Assembly: GCA_950022655.1 (NCBI GenBank)
Contig: OX465579.1
Coordinates: 46,789,950-46,853,949 of the forward strand
Length of the DNA stretch: 64,000 nucleotides
DNA from: Alentia gelatinosa
Lineage: Eukaryota; Annelida; Polychaeta; Phyllodocida; Polynoidae
Reading direction: 5' to 3'
Shown: positions 12,405-20,899 of the stretch, one piece after another
How positions within the stretch are numbered: position 1 is the stretch's first letter
Layout of the letters: each line of letters begins with the position of its first letter
The notes under the pieces: generated by a model
Databases searched by the model: none
The model's input: only the letters and a program-made list of their open reading frames with translations
What the model was told of the DNA's origin: nothing
Translations under genes and position numbers: made by a program

Positions 12405-12530
12405 CTTTTTATCTGAAAAAAAAACCAAAAAAAACTTTGCCGCGGCCGGGAATCGTACCCATGATCCCATCATACTGGTTCCCCCTGCCCTCTAGCAGTT
12501 ACGCAGGGAACCAGCCACGTTGATACACTC
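12405..12530 (-). mobile_element. tRNA-derived SINE-like fragment
   Basis: On the minus strand an A-box-like TGCTAGAGGGC (about 12490) is followed by GGGTACGATTCCCGGC (about 12443-12458), which has the form of a tRNA T-arm and B box, and then by a T/A-rich tail. The opposite strand reads AAAGNRTHDP, a peptide often produced when tRNA-SINEs are translated by chance. It does not look like a functional tRNA because the anticodon and acceptor stems do not form convincingly. Source tRNA is undetermined. Confidence 0.55.
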
Positions 12531-12731
12531 TCCGAACATAGATCTTGTAGCCCAGTATAAGATAAGTAACACATAATATCTGCTGGGAGAGTGATATTGC
12601 CCGAACAACGAACAAATACCCGAAAATAACAAACGACACTGCTGGATAGCGAGAGGGGTTATGAAACGCAGAATTAATGGGAACGTTGTTCGTCTCGCTA
12701 TTCCAGCCATATTTGATGGGTTTGCTCACTA

Positions 12732-12765
12732 AAACCTACCGCTACTTATGAAACAGGGCCCAGGT
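12732..12765 (-). repeat. Terminal-inverted-repeat-like end, right
   Basis: CTTATGAAACAGGGCCC is the reverse complement of the end at 5388-5420, with matching subterminal bases. It is the right-hand partner of the inverted pair surrounding the satellite region, or the end of an unrelated copy of the same element. Confidence 0.6.
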
Positions 12766-12801
12766 CGTTCCGGCCTCTCGGCGTGTCCAGTCCCCGGCCG
12801 T

Positions 12802-13156
12802 TGTGGTGCCAAAATTGGTTACCCTGCCATAAGTGGTAATTATCGCTCACTATTGTCTTGGGCGCATGCACGAACATGCGCACTCTTGCAGTTCACGATT
12901 GGAGAGTGACAAATTCATCGGCCCTCGAACCACTAGTTTGTTACTCTCCAAGCAGAAATCCAGCGCTCTACTTCCTGCGGCCGATAGCAAGCGATAGTGC
13001 CACGAAAGATCTGCTGGGAGAGTGCTAGTTTGTACATGCTCACTAAGCACTAGAATAGTCCGTGAAATCTAAGCGGTACAGGACGGGAAGAGACATGCTG
13101 GGATAGAGTGAGCGATAATTACCACTTTTGGCAGGGTAACCAATTTTGGCACCACA
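12802..13156. mobile_element. Foldback MITE, 355 bp, about 48-bp terminal inverted repeats
   Basis: The left end TGTGGTGCCAAAATTGGTTA and the next 28 or so bases (to GCGATAATTACCAC in inverse sense) match the reverse complement of the right end at about 13108-13156 with a single base difference in the part I aligned. There is no coding capacity. Flanks carry short CGTGTCCGGC-like repeats, so no target duplication could be assigned. The superfamily is unknown. Confidence 0.85.
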
Positions 13157-13569
13157 CCGTGTTGGCGTGTCCGGCCCCTCAGCGCATCCGGCCTCGGCAC
13201 ATCCGGCTTACAAACACATTTAGGGTGATAACTACCTTAATAATGGTCGCAGAAACACGATATAAAGAACAGAAGATAGGTTTCAACCCCCACATACATC
13301 TAGGTTTTTTTTCAAGATTTCAATTTTTCTGCATAATTAAAGATATCTCTACATGTTTTAGACAAGTATAAAACCATTTGAGACAGGCAACTTGAGACAG
13401 AAACAATCTTGACCTTGGATTTGACCTTAGTCTTGCCTACACATGCACATATGGATATGCATGAAGAAGATAATATACACATTGACAAGGGTTTTGGTTT
13501 TGGTTCATCTTTTTTCTTTTAGAGGGGGAGGGTATTTCCTCTATTTTTCCAAACAGCACTTTTTATATA

Positions 13570-14081
13570 CAGTAAAACCCCGCTTAAGGAGACAATTTGC
13601 TCGGAACGGAAATTTTGCCCTCTTCACCCCGCTTTACGGGGCAGTATTTCGGTACAGAAATGCTTCAAACCCCGCTTAAGGGAACAGTCTGGAGGGACAG
13701 CTTATCAGAAACATCCCAGATAGTCTGAAAATCCATGTTTATAGTGCCCGTTTGTACGGGACAGGCAGTTGTCACAACTCTTGTGGGCCCGGGCGGCCAG
13801 AGTGCATAGTTTGAACAGTAATCCCCACATCCCTAGCAGCTCTGGGCGGGCCACAGTGAGTGGGTATTGATAGTACCAGTGATTTTCGCACCTGTTGAAG
13901 GTAGTGGGTCTCTTAGCGGGTCTCTGAGCGGGTAAGAGACCCGCTTACAGGTTAGCGGTGGGTGGTTCAAGGCGGAATGGGGGCTTTGAAGGTGCGGTAT
14001 TCAGCGAGCCGTTGTGGCTCTGGGCGTAAGTGAGGTGCACCTCCTGGAACGGAGGGTGCCCCCTTAAGCGGGGTTTTACTG
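13570..14081. mobile_element. pogo/Tigger-like MITE, 512 bp, TA target site
   Basis: The left end CAGTAAAACCCCGCTTAAG is preceded by TA, and the right end CTTAAGCGGGGTTTTACTG is followed by TA. The termini are perfect inverted repeats of about 19 bp starting with CAGT, with a TA dinucleotide at both edges, as in Tc1/mariner elements of the pogo branch. An internal copy of the terminal motif (CCCCGCTTAAGG) lies near 13671. No transposase is encoded. Confidence 0.85.
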
Positions 14082-14117
14082 TACATGTTTTTTTCCCCAA
14101 ACATATACAGGGTTCGT

Positions 14118-14235
14118 ATAGAGCCGGAAAAGCCTGGAAAAGCCTGGAATTATGCTTTTGGATTTTCCAGGCCTGGAAAAGCCTGGAATTCTCACAGAGA
14201 GCCTGGAAAAACTTAGAAGAGCCTGGAAAATTTTA
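14118..14235. repeat. GCCTGGAAAA short tandem motif
   Basis: GCCTGGAA(A) recurs about seven times in around 110 bases, irregularly spaced and once in inverted form (TTTTCCAGGC). It abuts the right edge of the pogo-like MITE. No coding role is apparent. Confidence 0.7.
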
Positions 14236-14239
14236 GTTT

Positions 14240-14980
14240 TGCATAGAAAATTCTTTTTGTCGATGAAATTCTGTTCATTATTAGCTTTCCTTAACTGCAG
14301 TAGGGCCTACCTGACTGCCTATGAAATTTCAATAACTTGGATTGAATAGTTGTGCATAGTCTAACAGAATTTCAGATTTTTCTGAAGATTCATTTATATG
14401 CATAATTTACATTCGCGGAAAAAAAGCTGTGAATGTGTGTGCGGGTGCGCGAAAAAATGCGGGGGCCGGGTCGCGCCTGGGGGCCGGTAACGCTCGGGCC
14501 CAGAACAGCCTAGAGGACGGTAAGACTAGGAATCCACTCATACACCTGCTGCCTCCCCCCCCCCCCCCACTCCCATTATGAGATTTGGCAAAAATACATG
14601 AATAGCACATCAAATATACATTTCACCTAAATAGTGACACTTCCTATGGTGTAAGTAACTGTCAGTGCCACTTATGGAGATGTTACACTAATGCTGAATG
14701 TAAAATCTATATTGAGGAAACATCTGTTTGAGTATGCCAATTACAGCCCAAATCCCCCCACCCCCACTTTTAACAAATGCTTGAATATCTCTGGAAATAT
14801 GGAATCTACCTAGAGAATTCCACTTCCTAGTACTTACTCTCCTTTATTTACTTTCAAATGAGGCATATCATATTATGATTCAACCAGTTTAAGGGGTAGA
14901 AATAGAAGCAGAAACAAATTTATTTCAAACCCATGCCAAAATACTAAATGTTAAAACTGAGGCATTGTACCACCATAAAA
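14240..14980. other. Non-coding sequence with G/C-rich patch and poly-C
   Basis: A G/C-rich stretch at about 14440-14550 ends in a C run near 14557-14570; the rest is AT-rich. No gene or RNA gene is recognised. Confidence 0.4.
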
Positions 14981-14983
14981 CCT

Positions 14984-15109
14984 TCTCTCCAAAACAGAAA
15001 TCATATTCCTATCTGTACTTAGTGAGCTATAAAAAGCAAAAATGTGGTCTCTCCAAAACAGAAATCATATTCCTATCTGTACTTAGAGCTATAAAAAGCA
15101 AAAATATGG
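14984..15109. repeat. 64-bp tandem duplication
   Basis: Two nearly identical units start with TCTCTCCAAAACAGAAATCA at 14984 and 15048. The second lacks two bases near AGTGAGC. Simple local duplication. Confidence 0.9.
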
Positions 15110-15179
15110 TCAGGTCGCCTAGTAACTCTACAAGCAGTGTACTACAGTAGGCTATAGCCATAACCTAAAGACCAATCGT

Positions 15180-15710
15180 CCCCTGCTAATAATGAAAAAA
15201 AAAGAAATAATAAATAAATGATAATTAAAAAGATAAATAAAATGATAATAGATAATTAAAGATAAAAAATATATTGAAAATTATGATTAAATAGAATAAA
15301 TTCAGATTAACAATAAGATATATTAAAAAGTATAAAAATACTAATAATACTACTACTAATAATAATAATAATAAATGAAATTAAAAATGAAATAGAAAAC
15401 AATAATTTGAAACAATAAGTAAATTGAAACAAATAGGAACGAGTCATTAGCAAATCTATGTGGAGGAATTTTTTATTTGATTCAATTTAATTAATTTGAT
15501 TTAGTTTATCTTTATTTTAGGATGAGAATTTTCAGCTAAATTAAATTGAATTCATTTGGTCTAGTATGATTTATTTGATTCAAGTTACATATCATTACTA
15601 TATTTTAGCCAACTAGATACCAACATATCCTTGAGATTTTTGTTCCTTCTGTATCAGTTACCAAATCATAGCGGGAATGTTTTGGAAATTTGTTTTACAA
15701 TTGTATTGGT
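15180..15710. other. Very AT-rich low-complexity sequence
   Basis: AATAAT and AAATAAA-type repeats dominate at 15180-15420. The part next to 15718 should be the leader of the LTR element if that call is right, but no gag or pol frame is present. Confidence 0.5.
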
Positions 15711-15717
15711 CGCCGCC

Positions 15718-16251
15718 TGTCTAGCAGGTTGGATGACCCCAATCCGGAATGCTAGTTCCAGGCAGGATCCCACCCTACGCTCTCTGCGTAGGTTGGTTTG
15801 GCTTTCGGTGAGTTTACACAGACCTAGTAACACACAACACAACACACGCGTTTAATAAACAGGAATGTTTAATAAACAGGAATGTTTATTAACAATACTA
15901 CTTCCCGGAAAGATCTGGAAGATCTTTCCCACAAGTACAGTACCCTAGCACAGGGTGCTAGGTAACGCTGGAGAGGCTAATCTGAAAGACTCGCCTAACC
16001 ACCAGGAAGGTTACGAGAACCCGCCTGCCAAGTGAGGGCCCAAGGGTTCGTTCCGCAGAAGAGACGCATGAGGACAAACCTGTCGATCGACTGTGAACGC
16101 TGAGTATATATACCCAGCGTTACGTAATCCCGGTCTCCGCCACGCTACTCTCGCGTGCGTCGTTGCCCGGAACCAATACACAGTAGGGATCGGATCTCCG
16201 CGCCACCTTCCGTATAACGTACGAACACTGCTGGATTCCCGCCCCACTACA
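15718..16251 (-). mobile_element. LTR of a Ty3/gypsy-like retrotransposon (minus strand)
   Basis: On the minus strand the 534-bp segment begins TGTAGTGGGGCGGG and ends CTAGACA, giving TGT...ACA ends. It carries a TATATA box at about 16105-16112 in its first third and AATAAA at 15885-15890 in its second half, matching U3-R-U5 order. Immediately downstream (15717 and below) the minus strand reads GGCGGCGACC, which resembles the primer-binding region of some Ty3/gypsy elements. No flanking target duplication was found, so it is more likely a 5' LTR of a truncated copy than a solo LTR. No internal genes are visible. Confidence 0.6.
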
Positions 16252-16254
16252 TTA

Positions 16255-16820
16255 TGTTTGGTATTTTTGTCTTACCAATGTACTGATTTTGATGGCAATA
16301 GCACTATATGGGATAGAGAATTCTACAGTTTATTTTGGAGATAATTTGATGTTCATGCCTTTAGGCTGCATTGTTTCCAGTAGCTGCATCCACTTATATT
16401 CAATATCTCTTCTATTTGTTTGATTTAGTTTTTCTCTGATTTTGTTTTTCTCTGCTGAGCCTTGGTCAATAATTTGAAACATTGAATAGATAACCATGTC
16501 CTGTATGATAGAAATCATTGAAGTGTCCTGGTACTGATTTGTTTAGATTATGATTACAGTATATACATTATGGGTATATAACAGGATTGGTTACTCTTTA
16601 GTTTTGATGAACATACCTCCTGCCTGTACACGTGTCTCTTACATTTAACCATATAGCTAAACTTTTACAAAAGGTTTACTCGGTAAATGTATGACCATGG
16701 CATATAATATTCAGGGGACCTCCCTAAACAGCATTGTGAAGAAAAATAATGTATTGCAATTTGTGGTGGGTATATCCCTAAATTGACCAGACTGAGAGCT
16801 CATTAATTCCTTGTTGAGAT
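16255..16820. other. Non-coding, downstream of the tubulin gene
   Basis: AT-rich sequence with no recognised gene. Its right part may contain the end of the tubulin 3' untranslated region. Confidence 0.4.
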
Positions 16821-16823
16821 GAA

Positions 16824-16829
16824 TTTATT
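16824..16829 (-). terminator. Candidate polyadenylation signal of the tubulin gene
   Basis: AATAAA on the minus strand, about 270 bases downstream of the tubulin stop codon. It is the first canonical hexamer I noticed in that direction. Its use is inferred. Confidence 0.4.
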
Positions 16830-17000
16830 ACAATGGATTTGATATGTTAACACAAGGTCTTTCGATGACTAATCCAGATTGTCTCTCCATCGGTAAATCG
16901 TAGTCGATGAATGCATGGAATCACCCTGATTTAGATTTAAGTTAATGTAGGCTTTACGGGGAAAGAAAACAGTCCATTCTTACAGTTCTCGCAAGTGTCT

Positions 17001-17169
17001 GGGGTTGTCCATAAATGATATAATGTTTTCTTTTGTGTGTGTGTTTTAAACAATTTCCCAGACTCCCATCCCCCACCCCCGCTCGTCAAACAACCTTTCT
17101 CATTCTTCCCCAAGGAGACTGGAACCTCCCCTCCCATGCTGCTGCATAACATCATTTATGGACGGCCCC
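17001..17169 (-). mobile_element. MITE supplying the 3' end of the tubulin coding region
   Basis: The left end GGGGTTGTCCATAAATGA and the inverted right end (minus strand GGGGCCGTCCATAAATGA) are terminal inverted repeats of about 24 bp. Read on the minus strand, the interior (ATG, AGCAG, ATGGGAGG) matches the start of the second family member at 18112-18258, so this is a real element and not a chance palindrome. The tubulin frame runs through the element: about 22 C-terminal residues and the TGA at 17100-17102 lie inside it. The superfamily is not identified. Confidence 0.85.
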
Positions 17170-17972
17170 CCACCGGTGGCAAGAGAATCCACCTCCTCAT
17201 AATCATGTAAGAGCACGACCATGTCCTCAAACGCCTCATGAAACTCCTCCTCCTCCATACCTTCCTCTAGGTACCAGTGGACGAACGCATGGCTGGAGTA
17301 GAGCGCCTGGAAGTTCTCCAGGAGCCGCTCCCACAGCTCCCGCACCGCCGTCGTGTTGGCGATCAGAGTGGCCGTCCTCTTGGGGTTCCCAAGCACGCCA
17401 CCAGGTGTCGCAACCAGCGGATGAGGATGGATGCTGACTAGACTACCGCCAGGACACCAGTCAGTGACCTCTTGCAGCCCATGGCGGAGCTCTTCTGTGC
17501 AATCGTCCAGGTCCGCTTCTCGGATGTCGGAGCCACGGTAAAGGGCACTGTAAGCGATGATCCGGCCCTTCTTCAGGTTACATGATAACAACGCGTTGTC
17601 GGGGTTGAGGGACTGCCGCGTAAGGTCAAGCACGGCCGGCTGGTAGAGGTATTGTGCGTCAGGGGGCGTGACGGGCGCCTGGGAGACGAGTGGGAAGTGA
17701 AGACGGGGGAGCGGGGTGAGGTCCACAACGTCGTCGCCCTCGCTGACCAGACTCTCGGGTGGGAAACGGAGGGTGGCAGTCAGGGAGCTCACAACACCGG
17801 CGCTCAGGTCGTTCAGTTCTGCGTAGCGCGGCACCTCTACGTCCAGCTTTGTCCTGCATAGCTTGTACATGGCGGCGTTATCGAGCAAGAAGGAACAGGC
17901 GATATTGGTGTATTCGAGGCCTGTGTGGGCGGATAGGACTGTGTTGTACGGCTCCACAGTGTACGGCGACAT
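17100..17972 (-). CDS. Alpha-tubulin-like exon C (C-terminal half)
   Basis: 290 codons plus stop after a CTCCTCCAG acceptor. It covers helix H6 to the C-terminus. RFPPESLVSEGDD replaces the usual RFDGALNVDLTEF, so the catalytic Glu is Asp at about residue 252. DWCPGG, PGG and FVHWY are recognisable. After DYEEVDS the sequence departs from tubulins and enters the MITE at 17169. Confidence 0.9.
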   Translation of the reverse strand: MSPYTVEPYNTVLSAHTGLEYTNIACSFLLDNAAMYKLCRTKLDVEVPRYAELNDLSAGVVSSLTATLRFPPESLVSEGDDVVDLTPLPRLHFPLVSQAPVTPPDAQYLYQPAVLDLTRQSLNPDNALLSCNLKKGRIIAYSALYRGSDIREADLDDCTEELRHGLQEVTDWCPGGSLVSIHPHPLVATPGGVLGNPKRTATLIANTTAVRELWERLLENFQALYSSHAFVHWYLEEGMEEEEFHEAFEDMVVLLHDYEEVDSLATGGGPSINDVMQQHGRGGSSLLGEE

Positions 17973-20140
17973 CTGGAGGAGAAGGATAATAGGTGTATTT
18001 GTAACAGACCTAAATTGTAGGGTCCAGAAACATGAAGGTCTTTGATTAACGTTGCCCTTTTGTTTTGCAGACGATTTTTAGGCTCTGGCCCCTCCCCCAC
18101 GTTCTATATCTGGGGCCGTCCATAAATGACATCATGTAGCAGGAGTAGGGGACTGGGTATGAATTGGTCAAGGGTATTATGACCCAAAAAATGACAAGGC
18201 GGAAGGGGAACGGTCAGAAATTGCCAAAACTAGCATGACGTCATTTATGGACAGCCCCACACTGGATCACATCCCTGATATAGGCCTATGCTACAAGGAA
18301 AACGCCTCATTTAACCTGCAAAATCCCATGCGGACAGATCGTCTCACCATACGTATATAGATTTGATATATATATATTTATATAGAACGACCTGACCATG
18401 CTGTACATGCTACAAAACGAGATGGGAAATTGTTTTTACTGAACGAGGCCATAGGCCGAGTTCCGTAAATAACATCAATTCCAATCGAGTCGTTCTATAT
18501 TCATTATATACCCAAAATCAATAAAATCTACCATATATTGGCATAGAAGATATGTCAGTATGAATTCCCACACACTGCTGATATTTCAACGTGTGCAGTA
18601 AAACAGTGTACTGCACAGGGTTCAGTATACAATTTATACTGCATTGAGAGCAGCAGCACGTAATCATCAAATATACTGCATGGGTATATAATAAAATGCG
18701 CTGAGAAAGAGATGTAAATATGGTACACCGATACCTCCTCATATTAGTCGAACTGTAGGCATATAGCTTTATTTGATGAAGTCATGAGAGCAAGAACAAT
18801 AGTAACGAGATTTTTTGCAAACAAGACAAAGTAGCCTAATATATTTGAAATACTTATTTTCACTAAAACAAGAAATTGTTTGCAAGATATTTTACAATAA
18901 TACCTATGGTCAATTGAAAGTCATGCATAGCCTGTCCATATAGATTATTTATACTAAATTGAAATTACGTATACCCATGGACAGTGTATGTCCATGGTAT
19001 ACCTGACCTGTGTATAAGTAGGCTACAGCTATGGACTGCATGTATACACTCAATTTACTTAGTTTTGCGTTTCAACTTGTGAACTGGTTTAGTGCGATGC
19101 AAACTGCTTACATGATCCCAAGGGAACACAGCTATCTCTAACAGCGGTGTCTTCGGGAAGTCTCCCGTCAGTCTCTCCAGCAGCAGCGACCCAAATCCTG
19201 CTCCAGTGCCGCCCCCTAGCGCCCTCTGCACGAGAAACCCCTGCAAGTTGTCTGCTAGTTCCGCTTGTTGGCGCAGCGCCTCCACTGTGGCCTCTAAGTG
19301 GTGTTTGCCGGCGGTGTAGTAACCCCTGGAGTAGAGCCCTGCCGCGTCCGACCGCGCCACCACCGTCTGACCCGGGTCAAAGAGATGACCATAGGCACCT
19401 GACTGGACGATATCTGTTAAAGGGAGGAAATTTTAAGTGTTTCATCGTGTGGCACATTTGCTAGAGTATGCCTTAAGCATACATACATGTGTTTGTTTGG
19501 TCCTTTGGCAATCATTCGTCAAGCAAGCGGTTACTTAGAATATTAAACACATTGTTTGGGCTGTCAATTATTTGCAAACAAATTCGTTAACAATAGACAA
19601 GCATATTTACAAGCACATTGGGGGAAACTTATGACGAGAGGTGCAGGGGTATGGTCATAAACAGAAACACAGAGAAAACATTATCGAGTGATGCATAAGA
19701 AATAAGCCTACAAATTTGCTTCTCTTTAAAAACCTGAATATCCTTTTCACGAATGAAAAATAGGGTTCAGATAGGTTTTGAAGCCTCTTCAGTGGATCAG
19801 TGTCCATATTACTACCTAACTTCATCACTTTTGAACTGGGATCATCTTAAAGTTGGTTGAGCTTCTTTTGGGTAAGATTTATATTTTTGTCTCTGTAAAT
19901 TAGAGAAAACAAAACCTCCTTGCCTTGTGTGGTGGGGCTGAGGTCTGCGAATAGGGCTCGGGGGATGTGGCGCCCGGTCTCGGTCTCATGGAAGAAGTTG
20001 GGGCAGTTGGGAGACCTTCCGGCGTCCGCCTGGCCGACCTCCGTCAGTCCATGCTCCAGGCAGAACAGTTGCCAGCAGGCCTTGCCCATCTGAACGCCCG
20101 CCTGGCCTACGTGCACACTGAGAAACTCCTTCCCCATTAC
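17100..20140 (-). CDS. Divergent alpha-tubulin (three coding exons seen)
   Basis: Tubulin GTPase that would assemble into microtubules with beta-tubulin. Coding exons: 20140/20137-19924, 19413-19112, 17972-17100, about 462 residues if started at the ATG at 20137 (alpha-tubulins have about 450). Family hallmarks: SVHVGQAGVQ near residue 7; NFFHETETGRHIPRALFADL near 47; the GTP motif GGGTGAG at 138-144; VEPYN near 178; FVHWYLEEGMEEEEF near the end. The PGG-containing S9-S10 insertion and FVHWY point to alpha, not beta. Oddities: the K40 loop is about five residues shorter and has no lysine; the position of catalytic Glu254 is Asp; the glycine-rich loop has Ala for Ser; the tail is not acidic, has no terminal Tyr and comes from a MITE. 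The N-terminus is not the usual MREC. A CAG at 20141-20143 before GTAATG suggests the true start may be an upstream exon contributing only ATG, as in many alpha-tubulin genes. The frames are intact, which argues for a working paralogue over a pseudogene. Confidence 0.85.
18112..18258 (+). mobile_element. MITE in tubulin intron 2, same family as 17001-17169
   Basis: GGGGCCGTCCATAAATGACA at the left and CATGACGTCATTTATGGACA...CCCC at the right form terminal inverted repeats of about 25 bp around a 147-bp element. The left subterminal bases (TCATGTAGCAG, then AGTAGGGGA) match the minus-strand reading of the element at the tubulin stop codon. The two copies are in opposite orientation and flank exon C. 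Confidence 0.85.
18600..18700. repeat. Dispersed repeat copy, partner at 1156-1245
   Basis: Shares CTGCACAGG, TTCAGTATA, GAGCAGCAG, ACGTAAT, ATCAAATATACTGCAT and GGTATAT with the copy near the window start, in the same order and spacing. It lies in tubulin intron 2. Confidence 0.6.
19112..19413 (-). CDS. Alpha-tubulin-like exon B (GTP-binding loop)
   Basis: 302 bases, entered in phase 1 after a TTTAACAG acceptor and ending ...TGG GAT CAT before GTAAGC. It encodes the LFDPGQ, GRGYYTAGK-like and GGGTGAGFGSLLLERL segments. Joining to exon C gives PWDH-MSPYTVEPYN, which is collinear with alpha-tubulin. Confidence 0.9.
19924..20140 (-). CDS. Alpha-tubulin-like exon A (N-terminal GTPase part)
   Basis: From the ATG at 20137 the exon has 71 codons plus one base. 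It ends ...ACA CAA G and continues with GCAAGG, a GC donor. Joining to the next exon gives SPTTQ-D-IVQSG, which aligns without gaps to the DLEPTVVDEVRTG region of alpha-tubulins. Using a downstream GT would add residues or break the phase. Confidence 0.8.
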
Positions 20141-20380
20141 CTGAGGGGATAATGAAAGCAGTAATTCTTAGAGAAAAGAGGAAAATCATTATAAACAATT
20201 ATGCACTTTGGGCTATTTTTTAAAATTATATCTGTGGGGGTATTTCTTATGCTATTTCCTTATGAATGTACCATTCTTCTACTAATTTACTAGGGGCCAA
20301 CATTTTTTAGACTAAACAATAATGGGGTTCATTCTTTTGCATTAAGCACAGTGGTGTCAGGATAGGTGGCGGGAGTTGGG
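20141..20380. other. Upstream of the tubulin ATG; promoter not identified
   Basis: If an ATG-only first exon exists it should lie here or further right. I found no clear TATA box or initiator. Confidence 0.3.
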
Positions 20381-20389
20381 GGCAATTGC

Positions 20390-20424
20390 CTCCCCCCCCC
20401 CTCCCCACACACACACACACACAC
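20390..20424. repeat. Poly-C followed by (CA)n microsatellite
   Basis: A C-rich run at about 20391-20403 leads into roughly ten CA units ending near 20424. Confidence 0.9.
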
Positions 20425-20595
20425 TTTTTTTGCAGGTCCCAAAAACAGCAAATTCGAATTACAAAATCAATAGAATTCAGAATTTAAACTGCTGCACTTT
20501 TTGCATTTTTTTGTTGTTTTTTTTTGTTTATTTTCAGTGCCTCTCTTTGATAACGTCAGTCATGTTTATAGACGTGGACTCTTCCTGAGCCAGAG

Positions 20596-20890
20596 AAGAA
20601 TGTATGTTTTAGCATGTAAAATGGTTAAGTCTTGACTTTTTAGCATGTAAAATATCACAGTTTTGCCTTTTCACTAGTTAAACTGTCAAAGTCTGACTTT
20701 TTGGCATGTAGCAATGATGAAGTCTTGACTTTTCTCTGTGGAAAAATGTCATCTGACCTTTTAGTGTGTAACAATGGCTAAGCCTTGACTTTTCACCATG
20801 AAAGGATGTCAAAGTCTGACTTTCTAGCATGTAGCAATGGCTAATTATTGATTTGTTACTGTGGAAAAATGTCAAAGTATGGCCTTTTAG
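20596..20890. repeat. Diverged minisatellite, unit about 65 bp
   Basis: Units contain AAG(T/C)CTTGACTTTT, (G)GAAAAATGTCA, AGTCTGAC(C/T)TTT and TAGCATGTA(G)CAATG in the same order about five times, with substitutions and small gaps. The weak open frame on the minus strand is only a product of this repetition. Confidence 0.75.
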
Positions 20891-20899
20891 GGATATCCC

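Noticed and set aside
12405..12530. A functional tRNA gene on the minus strand
   Set aside because: Only the T-arm and a weak A box are tRNA-like; the acceptor stem does not close and an A/T-rich tail follows, fitting a SINE.
17652..18045. Several plus- and minus-strand frames over tubulin exon C
   Set aside because: Shadows of the tubulin reading frame; no independent support.
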